Shown: positions 10,965-20,858 of the stretch, piece after piece
Layout of the letters: the number at the start of each line of letters is the position of its first letter
Numbering within the stretch: position 1 is the stretch's first letter
Assembly (NCBI GenBank): GCA_016712665.1
Contig: JADJQP010000002.1
Coordinates: 522,501 to 586,500 of the forward strand
Direction of reading: 5' to 3'
From: Bacteroidota bacterium
GTDB taxonomy: Bacteria; Bacteroidota; Bacteroidia; Chitinophagales; Chitinophagaceae
Length of the DNA stretch: 64,000 bases
Program-made: the position numbers and the translations under genes
The notes under the pieces: generated by a model
What the model was told of the DNA's origin: nothing
Database searches by the model: none
Seen by the model: only the letters and a program-made list of their open reading frames with translations

Positions 10965-11498
10965 ATGCCCACATTAGAAGAATTACAATTCCCCATTGGC
11001 CCCTGTCAATATCCTGAAGAATACACAGAGGCACTTTTGCAGAAAATGTTATTAGACATTGAAACATTTCCGAAACGGTTGGAACTAGAGGTACAAAACC
11101 TACTGGAATTTCAACTACAGACACCCTATCGTGAAAATGGCTGGACCGTGAATCAGGTTATCCATCATTGTGCCGATAGTCATATGAATTTTATTTTGCG
11201 GTTGAAGCTTGCATTGAGTGAAGAAAACCCAACTATAAAGCCCTACCGAGAAGAAATTTGGGCTGAAATGGCAGATTACGATTTACCATTCAACAATTCC
11301 ATTACCTTGCTATTTTGTATCCATCACAAAATTATGAGCATACTCCGTACCCTAACACCTGAACAAATGGACCGTACCTATTTCCATCCTCAATACGAGC
11401 GGAGTTTTCGGATTAAAGAATTAATTTGTTTGTATAGTTGGCATGGCAATCACCATCTGGCGCATATTACCTCTTTAAAGGAAAGAATGAAGTGGTAG
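10965..11498 (+). CDS. YfiT/DinB-superfamily putative metal-dependent hydrolase
   Basis: This 177-residue four-helix protein belongs to the DinB/YfiT superfamily; in Bacillus YfiT a bound metal is held by three His. The His candidates are visible: VIHHCADSHMN (about residues 65-75) and WHGNHHLAHI (about 158-167). The opening LQFPIGPCQYPE and the ending HITSLKER are typical of the YfiT subgroup. The substrate is unknown; thiol-dependent transferase activity is known for some relatives but cannot be concluded here. It stands alone between the trxA terminator and tRNA-Leu. Confidence 0.82.
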   Translation: MPTLEELQFPIGPCQYPEEYTEALLQKMLLDIETFPKRLELEVQNLLEFQLQTPYRENGWTVNQVIHHCADSHMNFILRLKLALSEENPTIKPYREEIWAEMADYDLPFNNSITLLFCIHHKIMSILRTLTPEQMDRTYFHPQYERSFRIKELICLYSWHGNHHLAHITSLKERMKW

Positions 11499-11593
11499 GT
11501 CAACGGTAGTGATATCCTGAAATATTGTATCGTTATTTTTGCCTTGCTACAAAATAAAATATTACTTTTGCATTCCTCAGTTTGTTCAAAAAT

Positions 11594-11677
11594 GCGTGGG
11601 TGGCGAAACTGGTAGACGCGCTACCTTGAGGTGGTAGTGTTCGCAAGGACTTGGGAGTTCGAATCTCCTCTCGCGCA
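11594..11677 (+). tRNA. tRNA-Leu (GAG)
   Basis: The 84-nt sequence folds as a class II tRNA. The acceptor GCGTGGG pairs with CTCGCGC, the anticodon stem CTACC/GGTAG encloses loop TTGAGGT with anticodon GAG, a long variable arm (TGTTCGCAAGGACT) is present, and the T-arm carries GTTCGAATC. The discriminator is A, and CCA is not encoded. Confidence 0.95.
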
Positions 11678-11701
11678 CTTTTTATCATTTATTTAAGTTT
11701 T

Positions 11702-11729
11702 ATATCCCGCTTTTGCGGGATATTTTTTT
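11702..11729 (+). terminator. Rho-independent terminator after tRNA-Leu
   Basis: The stem ATATCCCGC / GCGGGATAT with a TTTT loop is followed by a T-tract. It ends the tRNA transcript and lies before the ATG of the next gene at 11761. Confidence 0.9.
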
Positions 11730-11760
11730 ATTTTTACATTCCATAAAATTCACTCCCATC

Positions 11761-12642
11761 ATGAAATCACTTCTTTTTGCAATACTTTGCAGTTGCTCGC
11801 TTATTGCAAATGCACAATCCGCCATTATCCGGCATAATACCGTCATCCTTGACAATGAAGAGTTATTCAAATTGTATTCTATCGGCACCTTTACTCACCA
11901 AACCTACAAAGTAAAAAATCTTAAAGAAGAGGATCTTATTTTAATTGACCAAACCACCTTACGAAACGACCAAGGCACTATTTTGATGAAATTGATTTTC
12001 AATGATATGCCGAATGCCGAAGCCTATATTCCAATGAATGTTAGTTTCAAAAAACAACTAGCAAGACTTCTTGCCAACTATAGTGTGGTAAAAAACAATA
12101 CCTTGGATGCAGATGCCGTTGCACTCTTTTGCAAAAATTACGGCATTGCTACCTATCCATCCAAATACATTTCTGAAGAGTTGACCGGAACAAAAACCGA
12201 AACGAAAGAAATGAAAAAGGTGGTAAAAAGGGAAGAAAAACCGGTGGTCGAAACCAAAAAAGAAACCGTGGAGATAGCAGAGGTTGTAGAAGAGAATACA
12301 GACGAAAAGCAAGAAATACTTTTAGACGAGAATGGTTTGGTAAAGCGCGATATTACCCAGCAAATCTATTTAAGTGGTAGCAAAATTCGGCAAGATTATA
12401 AAGAAATTGGAAGTTACACGTCAGAGGCCAAAATGTTGTTAGGGCAGGAAGGCAAACAAATAAATATTTTTTCAATCAAAGGTGAAAAAGTTGGAATTGC
12501 ACGATTTATTAATGGAGACGAACAATGTGAATTACTTACCGTGCGCGATAATAAAACATGGAATATCCCACTCCCTAAAGGCGATATGTACATGATAGTA
12601 AAAGATATTGTGAGGGTGTTGTGCGATAAGATGTATATGTAG
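11761..12642 (+). CDS. Exported protein of unknown function
   Basis: A 293-residue protein with a clear signal peptide (MKSLLFAILCSCSLIANA). I chose ATG 11761 because upstream starts would overlap the terminator hairpin and lengthen the signal unnaturally. The first half (about 20-140) is a compact globular region. The middle (about 145-190) is a highly charged Lys/Glu stretch (KKVVKREEKPVVETKKETVE), probably an extended linker. The C-terminal about 100 residues form a second globular region (YLSGSKIRQDYKEIGSYT onward). I do not recognise a family. The location should be periplasmic or envelope. Confidence 0.75.
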   Translation: MKSLLFAILCSCSLIANAQSAIIRHNTVILDNEELFKLYSIGTFTHQTYKVKNLKEEDLILIDQTTLRNDQGTILMKLIFNDMPNAEAYIPMNVSFKKQLARLLANYSVVKNNTLDADAVALFCKNYGIATYPSKYISEELTGTKTETKEMKKVVKREEKPVVETKKETVEIAEVVEENTDEKQEILLDENGLVKRDITQQIYLSGSKIRQDYKEIGSYTSEAKMLLGQEGKQINIFSIKGEKVGIARFINGDEQCELLTVRDNKTWNIPLPKGDMYMIVKDIVRVLCDKMYM

Positions 12643-12693
12643 CTTCTGCGCTTTCCGCAAACATTTCGGAATGAATTTTGCAGCATCCCGCAA

Positions 12694-14856
12694 CTATCGA
12701 ATTAAGGTCAATTCCCCTTTTACTACATGCTCTTTTTGGGTACTTTCGCAATAATATTTTATCACATAATAATACGACCCGATTTCATTTTCAACACCTT
12801 TTGTCTTTCCGTCCCATCGATCATCGATATGTTGAGACGTGAAGACTACCCCACCCCATCGATTGTAAATGATAAATTCTTTTAGATCAATTCCATTTAA
12901 ATTCAAAATCCGGAACTCGTCATTCTTTCCATCGTAATTGGGAGAAAAGGCATTTGGAATGATAAGATTGTCACAGCAAATTCGTTCCTCGAGACGTAGG
13001 GTAGAAATACCACTGCACTGATTTGCGTCTGAAACAACAATGGTATAGATACCTGCTGTTTGAATATTGGAGAATACACCATTATTGGACAATACACTCC
13101 CCGGTAACAGCTCATAGGTTTTGCTACCAATTCCCCCAGCAACAATGGCAATTATTTGAGCATCTAAGCTGCTACCACACTTGCCGGCTGTATATTTTAG
13201 AGATTCAAAAATCAACTCCCCTGGGGTGTTTACCTGCACCACTGTGGTATTACTACATCCATTGACATCTGATGCTGTAATGGTATAAATACCTGCACTG
13301 ATATTGACAAAGGTTCCATTGGCACTGGTTTTATTGGAAGGTTGTAAGGAATATAACAAAATAGGCGCATTGCCGCTGGCTGATACGGTAATGGTACCGT
13401 CATCTTTTCCAAAACAGGAAACATCGGTAGCTCCTGTAATGCCGAAGGTAGGTGCGTTGACACTTAATAAAGTGACCAAGGTCGATTTGGTACAACCGGT
13501 TGCATCTTTTATAGTAATAGTATATGTACCTGCCGTTAAATTTTCAAATGTGGTATCCGATCCAAAAGCGCCACCATTTGAGAAGCTTAAATTACCAATG
13601 CCCCCAAAGGCACTAATGGCAATAACTCCATCATTGTTTGGATTACAGCCGGGCTGTGTAACCATCGTTTCAGAAATCACAATTTCAGGCGGTTGACTGA
13701 GGGAGGAAGTAGTTGATTGGGTACATCCTGTGGCATCGGTGGCCACAATAGTATAATTACCCCCATTCAATCCATTGAAAACCCCATTTGCATTTGTGGT
13801 ACCATTCGGATAAAGGGTATACGTTAAGCCACCAATTCCTCCGTTGTAGGATACACTCACCGAACCGGAAGCATCACCAAAACAATTGAGATTATTGGAA
13901 TTTATAGAAACAAATACAATAGGAAGTGGCTGACTCAATGCAACTACACTACTGATACTACATCCATTTGCATCGGTGGCAGAAACGGTATAAGAACCTA
14001 CTACTAAAGAATTGAAGGTACCATTATTATTGGTGAGATTTACCGGATCGAGATGATAGGTATATGGTCCAGTGCCTCCGATAGCCAGGGCATTAATGCC
14101 ACCGGTATTGCCCCCATTACATGAAATATTATTTGGGGCCACCGCCACCCAAGTCAGCGGTGGAATATTTTGGATGCTTACTGCGTCAATGGCTACCCCG
14201 TCAAATGAATTACAAACAGAACCTGCCCCAAACGCAAACCGAAATTGTACACTTGCCAGCCCTGCGAGGTTGTACAAGGTATGCTGAGCCGTAACCCATC
14301 CCATACTACCCGCGCCACCAATGCAATTTCCAACAGTAGGCAAGGACGTACCCGCCCAGCCATGCTTGGGTACAGCCAGTGTATTTAAAGCATTAACATT
14401 GGTTTGGTTAAACCAATTGCTATTGAGACAATCCATTGGATCATTAGCCGCACCTACATTCGTCCAAGTAGCGCCATTATTAGTAGTGTATTGCAATGTG
14501 GCTCCATCGTATGGATTTTCGGTTTCCCAATAAATTTTAAATTTAATATGTGGAAAAGGAACATTGGTAAAATCGAAGCAAGGACTTAACAAATAGGAAC
14601 GTTCATCGAAATTATAGGCTGCCCCAGACAAGCCTCCCACAATCCAACATTTGGCACCATCTCCGGCAGATTGAATAATGGGTTTATTTGGGGCACCCCA
14701 TGCCCAATCATTAAACACCCCCCCACTTGCCCAATTGCCGGTATTTTGTTCAAAACTCTCAAAATAGGGAAATGTATTAATCGTAACACCGCATTGTGCA
14801 GAAGCAAATGAATGGATACAGAAAAGTAATAAGAGGGAAAGAAAGCTTTTTTTCAT
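12694..14856 (-). CDS. Secreted SprB-repeat protein with CHU_C (type B T9SS) sorting domain
   Basis: This is a large surface or secreted protein exported by Sec and then the type IX system. The 720 residues comprise a signal peptide (about 1-20, ending SFASAQ), a beta-sandwich of about 200 residues with jelly-roll features (NWASGGVFNDWAWG onward), and then five or more copies of an SprB-like repeat of about 75 residues with the pattern SCNGGN...GSYTVSATDANGC. The C-terminal CHU_C domain is about 90 residues (IPNAFSPNYDGKNDEFRI...YNRWGGVVF...GSYYYVIKY). SprB repeats occur in gliding adhesins, and the CHU_C tail is the type B sorting signal. It could serve adhesion or gliding; no enzyme motif is seen. 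Confidence 0.88.
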   Translation of the reverse strand: MKKSFLSLLLLFCIHSFASAQCGVTINTFPYFESFEQNTGNWASGGVFNDWAWGAPNKPIIQSAGDGAKCWIVGGLSGAAYNFDERSYLLSPCFDFTNVPFPHIKFKIYWETENPYDGATLQYTTNNGATWTNVGAANDPMDCLNSNWFNQTNVNALNTLAVPKHGWAGTSLPTVGNCIGGAGSMGWVTAQHTLYNLAGLASVQFRFAFGAGSVCNSFDGVAIDAVSIQNIPPLTWVAVAPNNISCNGGNTGGINALAIGGTGPYTYHLDPVNLTNNNGTFNSLVVGSYTVSATDANGCSISSVVALSQPLPIVFVSINSNNLNCFGDASGSVSVSYNGGIGGLTYTLYPNGTTNANGVFNGLNGGNYTIVATDATGCTQSTTSSLSQPPEIVISETMVTQPGCNPNNDGVIAISAFGGIGNLSFSNGGAFGSDTTFENLTAGTYTITIKDATGCTKSTLVTLLSVNAPTFGITGATDVSCFGKDDGTITVSASGNAPILLYSLQPSNKTSANGTFVNISAGIYTITASDVNGCSNTTVVQVNTPGELIFESLKYTAGKCGSSLDAQIIAIVAGGIGSKTYELLPGSVLSNNGVFSNIQTAGIYTIVVSDANQCSGISTLRLEERICCDNLIIPNAFSPNYDGKNDEFRILNLNGIDLKEFIIYNRWGGVVFTSQHIDDRWDGKTKGVENEIGSYYYVIKYYCESTQKEHVVKGELTLIR

Positions 14857-15235
14857 CAGTATTAATAGATAAGTAGTAGATTATTTATTAATATGAACTA
14901 CAAAGATATGGCATGCTTCCACAGTAGCCAAATTATGTAAATATCAAGAATTCGTTTCCCTGCCAAATGCATTTTTTTTAAGTCGAACCATTCGTAATCT
15001 GTCCAAATTGTGTCGGCATTAGTACCGAAAATTCAATTAAAGGTTCTCATGGACGCTTTTCAAACAGAGCTTCCAAAAAAAAGCGGTCATTTTAAGTTCT
15101 TTACCGCAGTTTTATGCCTTTTCACCTATGTAAAAAGAATCTCAATTATTAGATAAAAAAAACCAACCTTTTTTCTTAATCCCAGTCTTAATTTGGTATA
15201 TTTGTCAATAAATTATTAATTTAAAAAAAACTAAA
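14857..15235. other. Intergenic region between divergent genes
   Basis: This AT-rich gap of 379 bp separates the divergent CHU_C gene and Omp28-like gene. It should hold both promoters. The only element I can point to is the -7 box at 15197-15204. Confidence 0.6.
15197..15204 (+). promoter_or_regulatory. -7 element of the Omp28-like gene
   Basis: TATATTTG matches TAnnTTTG and is followed by a short A/T-rich leader of about 30 bp to the ATG at 15236. Confidence 0.45.
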
Positions 15236-16335
15236 ATGAAAAAAATAGTAACTCTTTCTTTATTGACTTTATTGTCAATTGGTTCTCAATGTCAAGTAAA
15301 AAAAGTAATCCTTGAAGATTTTACGGGTACGTGGTGTGGATGGTGCCCAGAAGGGACTGTAATTCTAGAGGGATTACTAGCATCCAATCCTGCCAATTTC
15401 ATCCCTGTTGCCTCTCATAACGGTGATGCCTTAGAAGTTCCGGATGGTGCCGCTATTGATGTTGCCTTAAATGTAACGGGCTATCCTAATGGAGCAGTAG
15501 ACAGATTTCAATTTCCTGGTCAAGCAAAAATACCAATGGGACGAGGATCATGGGCTGGTTCGGTTAGTACCCGCTTAGGAACTCCTGCTATTGTAAGTGT
15601 GAGTTTTGAAAATGCAGTAAAAACAGGTGCCAATACATACTCTGCCAAAGTAAATGTGAAATTCACTTCAGCTCCCACAGCAGGCGTGCCCCTAAAAATG
15701 AATGTTTATATTTTGGAGGATAGTATCCCAGCAACAGGTGCTAATGCACAAGGTAACTACTCAGCAAATGTACAAGGCGGCGCAAGTCCCCTTACCAATT
15801 GGTTTCATAACGGCACCTTGCGCGATGCGCTTGGCGGCGTTTGGGGCTATGCCACCATACCAGCTAACCCGGTTGTTGGCACCACCTACTCTGAAAACCT
15901 CAATATTACCATACCCGCAAATTGGGTGACAAAAACATCAACATCGTTGCTTTTGTAGCTTATGATGGTACTGTTGCCAGCAATCAAAAAGAAATTTTAA
16001 ATGCAGAACAATATCCTTTAAAGTATTGGTACCCAACCAACGTAAATGAAGTAGCTGAAAATGATTTGCAAGTAAATGTTTATCCGAATCCTGCAACCTT
16101 AACCAGTGTTGTTAAAACTTCCTTTATTTTAAAGGACGACGCTGTTGTAACTATGCAGGTTTTAAATTCGTTGGGACAAGTGGTGTCAAAACCATATAAC
16201 AGTTTTGAAATTAAAGGTGCTCATACCATTCAATGGAGCCCTATCGAAAATCGTAACTTGGCACCGGGAATGTATTTCATGCAAATATCTACCGATAAAG
16301 GAGCTAGTAAAATTACTAAATTACTAATTCAATAA
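15236..16335 (+). CDS. Omp28-like protein with T9SS type A sorting tail, frameshifted
   Basis: This is an exported thiol-active protein of the Omp28 type. After a signal peptide (MKKIVTLSLLTLLSIGSQCQ) comes a thioredoxin-like start with WCGWCPEG (about residues 33-40), then a beta-rich body, and finally a type A sorting domain with VYPNPA near the C-terminus and GMYFMQI. The frame breaks at about 15924-15928 (GGGTGAC). Before it the sequence reads IPANWV; after it, in another frame, DKNINIVAFVAYDG. Adding one base restores about 366 residues. A homologue without the sorting tail lies at 62445-63388. The CxxC may act in disulfide chemistry, but function is not established for the family. Confidence 0.85.
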
Positions 16336-16351
16336 TCTGATCGTATTTAAT

Positions 16352-16383
16352 AAAAAAGCCGTCCAAAATGGACGGCTTTTTTT
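16352..16383. terminator. Bidirectional terminator
   Basis: The 14-bp stem AAAAAAGCCGTCCA / TGGACGGCTTTTTT has a 3-nt loop. It lies between two convergent genes (ends at 16335 and 16382) and has T-tracts on both strands. Confidence 0.92.
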
Positions 16384-17553
16384 ATTGACAAAAGGTGCTT
16401 ATTAAATTTTCTACTTGTTCCTTGGTAACCCCATGAGGGAACCCCTCCGACTCAGCAATGTCAAGCACATGCTGTAAATCATAACATGATTTTTCTTTAT
16501 TACCTAGGTAATGGTTGGCAATGGAACGATTGAAAAATAAAGTGGCATCATGGTAATAATATTTAGCAGCACGATTAAAGCGCTCCAGAGATTCTGCATA
16601 TTTTTTTTCTGCTAGCAATCGCATGGCCGTCATTTTATCAAATTGCGATAGAGTGAAGTCATTGCGTTTATTCATTTTGTTAAGATTTGATTCAAATGCT
16701 TTTCTTCGACTAATATAATCTGTAAATACATTTTGTTTTTCATATACATAGACATCGTTAAACAGACAATAAAAATACTTATACGAAGGTACTTTCTGCC
16801 CATCCTTTCTGGCGGGAATCCACTTTCCATTTGTACGATTCACAAATTTCATAGCCTCTTCGTCTAATTCTTTCGAAACTGAGGTCGTAATTTTTTGATC
16901 GGAAAGGACACCCATCGTATCTACTTCAAAGGCAATGGATACCGCCCCATAGGGTTTACTATTGTCCCAAGCTGAAAATGTGGCAAAATACCTTTGATTG
17001 GATGTATACCAATGTTCGCCGTCTACCAGCACCATTGCAGGATAGGTATTCGTGCTGTCGACTACAAAAGAATCAAAATCAAAGAAAAAACGAACTTCAT
17101 AATAAAAAATATCATTTGTATATCGCATGTAGAAAAAAACAGGAACATGAATCAGCATATCAAACGCCTTTTTATTTTTTCGCGCCGGTGTCCAAAGTAG
17201 ATTAGAATCGGTAAGAATTTCGATAGCCACATCTTCAAATTCAGGATTGCCGTAACTTATCATATCTGCTAAACGGGCCCTTCCCTTACATCAATTGTAA
17301 GTGGAATCGAAAATGATGAAGTTCTTTGATATTGTTTTGCGAGTGTAGGATAGGATACTTTTTTCTGTAAATAGACTCGCAAATCTTCATTCGAAAGTGC
17401 AGGCCGCGGGTACACATAAGTATTCCAGTATTCATCTTCCTCCAATTGCTCAATACTAAAACAAACTTTCTTCTTTTTGATGACCTTTTCGTCTTGCGCA
17501 AAACAGGTGGTGACTGCCAGCATTAAATAAATGCACAGGATCATTTTTTTCAT
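16382..17553 (-). CDS. Exported TonB-C-like repeat protein, frameshifted
   Basis: This protein of about 390 residues has a signal peptide (MKKMILCIYLMLAVTTCFAQ; the Met codon at 17553 is preferred over upstream TTG). The first region, LSNEDLRVYLQKKVSYPTLAKQ...SIPLTIDVREG, resembles the TonB C-terminal/energy-transducer fold (YP..A...G.V.....I), and a second similar region reads PYGAVSIAFEVDTMGVLSDQKITTS...WIPARKDGQKVPS. The C-terminus looks like a TPR-type helical region (AEKKYAESLERFNRAAKYYYHDATLFF). The frame breaks in GGGCCC at 17275-17280; one added C joins VREG to LADMISYGN. It lacks the TonB membrane anchor and Pro-rich region, so it may be a periplasmic relative rather than a real TonB. 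Confidence 0.72.
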
Positions 17554-17568
17554 ATAAAACAATTTATT

Positions 17569-18483
17569 CTACATTAGATTCGAAATTTCAAAAAGAGTGT
17601 TCTCTTTAATTTGATAGCCTACTCCAATCTTCAAAGCCACATTGCGAGGCTGATGGCCAATGGGTACATCAAAAAAAACCGGATAATCAAACTCTTTTAC
17701 TTTTTCCCAAACAATTTCATACTCTGTCATTCCAAAAGCAATTTCATTGTCTAATGAATTGACGAAACCACCCACCAATAACGCTTTCAGATGCGATAGT
17801 TTTCCGGCTCGTTTCAATTGCCACATCATCCGATCTATATTATAAACATATTCGCCAATATCCTCAATAAAAAGTATGGTGCCTTTCGTATCAATATCAC
17901 TGGGTGTTGCAATAAGGTCGGACAGAAGGGCAAGATTGCCTCCCACCATAGAGCCTATTGCTTCTCCTTCCCTATTCATCGAATGACTCGGCAAATCATA
18001 CTTCGTTGGTTTGCCGGTTAAGGTATCAAAAATACTTTGGGTAGATAGGCGATCCCATTCCGATGGATGATATCCTCCACTCATATGCGCGTGAATTCCG
18101 GAAATACCAAATTGGGTATATATATGCGAAAGGAGACAGGTAATATCACTGTAACCAAGCAGCCATTTCGGCTTTTGAATAAATTTTGTAAAATCAATTT
18201 GATCAATAATCCGTACCAGGCCATATCCTCCTCTACCAAATAAAATGGCATCTATCCCATCATCCTCTAACATTTCTTGCAATTCGGCCAAACGTTCGTC
18301 ATCGCTTGCCGAAAAGTTATGAAAGGAAGTACCAATTGTTTTTCCTACACGGATTTCGAAGCCCCAGCTCACTAATTGTTTACACATATCCTCAATTGTT
18401 TCCAATGAAAGGGCTCCTGCAGGACAAGTGATGCCAATGGTATTGCCCGGTTTTAAATAAGGTGGTAATGTAGTTTTATTCAT
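17569..18483 (-). CDS. LD-carboxypeptidase (peptidase S66 family)
   Basis: This enzyme releases the terminal D-alanine from tetrapeptides during cytoplasmic murein recycling, as known for LdcA; MccF-type self-immunity enzymes share the fold. The 304 residues show the S66 signatures: KPGNTIGITCPAGAL near the start, FGRGGYGLVRIID (about 86-98), nucleophile Ser in LLGYSDIT (about 112-119), GGNLALLSDLIATPSD, the catalytic Glu in LFIEDIGEYVYNIDRM and the His in PIGHQPRN. I chose the ATG at 18483 because MNKTTLPPYLKPGN is the usual beginning; an in-frame upstream ATG at 18495 is possible. It is divergent from the small membrane gene at 18529, only 45 bp away. Confidence 0.9.
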   Translation of the reverse strand: MNKTTLPPYLKPGNTIGITCPAGALSLETIEDMCKQLVSWGFEIRVGKTIGTSFHNFSASDDERLAELQEMLEDDGIDAILFGRGGYGLVRIIDQIDFTKFIQKPKWLLGYSDITCLLSHIYTQFGISGIHAHMSGGYHPSEWDRLSTQSIFDTLTGKPTKYDLPSHSMNREGEAIGSMVGGNLALLSDLIATPSDIDTKGTILFIEDIGEYVYNIDRMMWQLKRAGKLSHLKALLVGGFVNSLDNEIAFGMTEYEIVWEKVKEFDYPVFFDVPIGHQPRNVALKIGVGYQIKENTLFEISNLM

Positions 18484-18528
18484 GGCAATAATCATTAACT
18501 TTGCCCAAATATAATAAATTCGCATATA

Positions 18529-18765
18529 ATGGATAATACAAACGAAAAGAAGGTGAATGCTTTTAGTTCAAAACTGGGCTTAATCACCGGAGCCTTATTG
18601 GTAGCCCTTGGTCTATGGCTCATTTTTTATCGAGCAGATTCTAACAAAGCTATTGCCTATTTTATGGTAATTTATGGAGCCTTTCGATTAGGCCTTGCTG
18701 TGTATGCAAATTTTCTTCGCAAAAAAAGAATCGAAAACGCTGAAACTGATTTTACACAAGAATAA
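18529..18765 (+). CDS. Small two-helix membrane protein
   Basis: A 78-residue protein with two hydrophobic helices (about 14-32, LGLITGALLVALGLWLIFY, and 42-60) separated by a short loop, and a charged C-terminus (RKKRIENAE). It ends 15 bp before metG and is probably co-transcribed with it. It resembles short conserved Bacteroidota membrane proteins that I cannot name. No function is inferred. Confidence 0.75.
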   Translation: MDNTNEKKVNAFSSKLGLITGALLVALGLWLIFYRADSNKAIAYFMVIYGAFRLGLAVYANFLRKKRIENAETDFTQE

Positions 18766-18780
18766 TACTTAGATTTAAGA

Positions 18781-20853
18781 ATGATAGAATACAAAAGACA
18801 TCTGGTGACCGCCGCTTTGCCTTATGCCAATGGACCGGTACATATTGGACATTTAGCAGGTAACTTTTTACCGGCAGATATTTATGTTCGATATTTACGA
18901 GCAAAAAAAGAAGATGTGAAATTTATTTGTGGCACCGATGAGCATGGTGTACCCATCACCATCAGAGCAATGAAAGAAGGAGTGAGTCCGCAAGAAATCG
19001 TTGATAAGTACTACCAAATCATCGATGAGAGTCTCAAAGAAATGGGCATTTCCTTTGATATTTTTTCAAGAACGTCCAAAGAAATTCATCATGAAACGTC
19101 ACAACATTTTTTTAAAACCCTTTATGACAAAGGTTTGTTTGAAGAACGTGAATCAGAGCAGTTTTTTGATGAAGAAAAGCAGTTATTTCTAGCCGATCGA
19201 TACATCACCGGTACCTGCCCTACTTGTGCCAATGAGAATGCCTATGGCGACCAATGCGAAAAATGCGGTCGCACTTTGAGCCCAGATGAACTTATTCAAC
19301 CAAAAAGCGCCTTAAGCAATAGCATACCCGTAAAGAAAAAAACCATGCATTGGTTTCTTCCTTTACAAAATTATGAAGAGTGGCTAAAGCAGTGGATATT
19401 AGAAGAGCATAAAGACTGGAAAAACAATGTGTATGGTCAATGCAAAAGTTGGCTAGATAGTGGACTACACCCACGTGCAATGACCCGTGACAGCAATTGG
19501 GGGGTAAAAGTCCCCTTACCAAATGCTGAGGGTAAGGTTTTATATGTTTGGTTTGATGCACCTATAGGATATATTTCTGCTACCAAAGAACTAACCCCGC
19601 AGTGGAGCGACTACTGGTGCAAAGAAGATACCAAATTGGTTCATTTTTTAGGGAAAGACAATATCGTGTTTCACTGCATTATATTTCCTGCTATGCTGAA
19701 AGCCCATGGTGGTTTTGTGTTGCCTGAAAATGTTCCGGCCAATGAATTTTTAAACATAGAAGGCGAAAAAGTGAGTACCAGTCGTAATTGGGCTGTTTGG
19801 GTAGATGCTTATGTAAAGGACTTTCCGGATATGCAGGATGCAATGCGCTACACTCTTTGTGCGAATATGCCTGAAACCAAAGACAATGATTTTACCTGGA
19901 AAGATTTTCAGGACCGCAATAATAGTGAATTGGTAGCCATCCTCGGAAATTTTGTGAATCGTGCTTTTGTGCTGATGCATAAATTATGTAAGGGAAAAGT
20001 ACCCACATTTCACATCGAACAAAAAGATGAAAAGGATGATGCGCTATTTGATAAAATAGTATCCACAAAAAAATCAATCGAATCCAGCATTGAAAATTAT
20101 CGCTTCCGAGAAGGATTATTTTCGGTAATAGATTTAGCACGTGAAGGCAATAAGTACTTACAAGATAAAGAACCCTGGAAAAAAGCAGATGACCAAATTT
20201 CCATCGACAACTGCCTACATCTTTGCTTACAATTATGTGCCAATTTAGCGATCTACATGAATCCATTTTTGCCATTTACAGCAAAAAAATTGTGCCGAAT
20301 GATGAAGGTGGTAGACAGGATGCTGGAATGGGAAAATGGTGGCAGTTTAAAATTGTTGAAGCAGGGATATCCTTTAAATCCGCCTGAATTATTGTTTCGA
20401 AAAGTAGAAGACGAAGAAATCGCAATGCAGAAAGATAAGTTGGTAGTTGGCAGTCAGCAGTCTAAAGTTGACAGCCTGCAATTGGCAGATAACAATATAC
20501 AAACCTCTCAAATCTCAAATCTCAAATCTCAAATCTCCTTTGAGGATTTTGACAAAATTGACATTCGCGTAGCGACCATAACAAGTGCCGAAAAAGTAGC
20601 AAAAGCTGATAAATTATTAAAGCTAACACTAGATCTTGGATTTGAAACACGAACAGTAGTGAGCGGTATTGCGTTGCATTATTCTCCAGAAGAAATTATT
20701 GGAAAACAAGTAAGTGTCATTGCAAATTTAGCACCTCGCAAAATGAAAGGTATTGAAAGCAATGGTATGATTTTGATGGCTGAAAATGCAGAGGGAACAC
20801 TCATTTTTATCAATGCAGATGGCGGTGCCATGAATGGGAGCAGCGTGAAATAA
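18781..20853 (+). CDS. metG: Methionyl-tRNA synthetase with C-terminal tRNA-binding domain
   Basis: This enzyme charges tRNA-Met. The 690 residues contain the class I HIGH motif (PYANGPVHIGHLAGN, about 14-28), a zinc knuckle with two CxxC pairs (CPTCANENAYGDQCEKC, about 145-161), the KMSKS equivalent KVSTSRNW (about 330), an alpha-helical anticodon-binding domain, and a C-terminal Trbp111/EMAP-like domain from about 585 (FDKIDIRVATITSAEKV). The linker before that last domain (about 555-582) is unusual because it is encoded by a simple repeat and by sequence resembling an intergenic repeat elsewhere in the window. The reading frame is intact. Confidence 0.97.
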   Translation: MIEYKRHLVTAALPYANGPVHIGHLAGNFLPADIYVRYLRAKKEDVKFICGTDEHGVPITIRAMKEGVSPQEIVDKYYQIIDESLKEMGISFDIFSRTSKEIHHETSQHFFKTLYDKGLFEERESEQFFDEEKQLFLADRYITGTCPTCANENAYGDQCEKCGRTLSPDELIQPKSALSNSIPVKKKTMHWFLPLQNYEEWLKQWILEEHKDWKNNVYGQCKSWLDSGLHPRAMTRDSNWGVKVPLPNAEGKVLYVWFDAPIGYISATKELTPQWSDYWCKEDTKLVHFLGKDNIVFHCIIFPAMLKAHGGFVLPENVPANEFLNIEGEKVSTSRNWAVWVDAYVKDFPDMQDAMRYTLCANMPETKDNDFTWKDFQDRNNSELVAILGNFVNRAFVLMHKLCKGKVPTFHIEQKDEKDDALFDKIVSTKKSIESSIENYRFREGLFSVIDLAREGNKYLQDKEPWKKADDQISIDNCLHLCLQLCANLAIYMNPFLPFTAKKLCRMMKVVDRMLEWENGGSLKLLKQGYPLNPPELLFRKVEDEEIAMQKDKLVVGSQQSKVDSLQLADNNIQTSQISNLKSQISFEDFDKIDIRVATITSAEKVAKADKLLKLTLDLGFETRTVVSGIALHYSPEEIIGKQVSVIANLAPRKMKGIESNGMILMAENAEGTLIFINADGGAMNGSSVK
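20506..20537 (+). repeat. Heptamer tandem repeat inside metG
   Basis: Four perfect copies of TCTCAAA (20506-20533) followed by TCTC. The unit of 7 bp is not a multiple of three, so a gain or loss of one copy would shift the metG frame just before the C-terminal tRNA-binding domain. Confidence 0.9.
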
Positions 20854-20858
20854 TTTAT

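Noticed and set aside
15236..16335. Two separate genes (15236-15958 and 15922-16335)
   Set aside because: The second part has no start codon other than TTG, lacks a signal peptide and continues the fold of the first; a frameshift explains it better.
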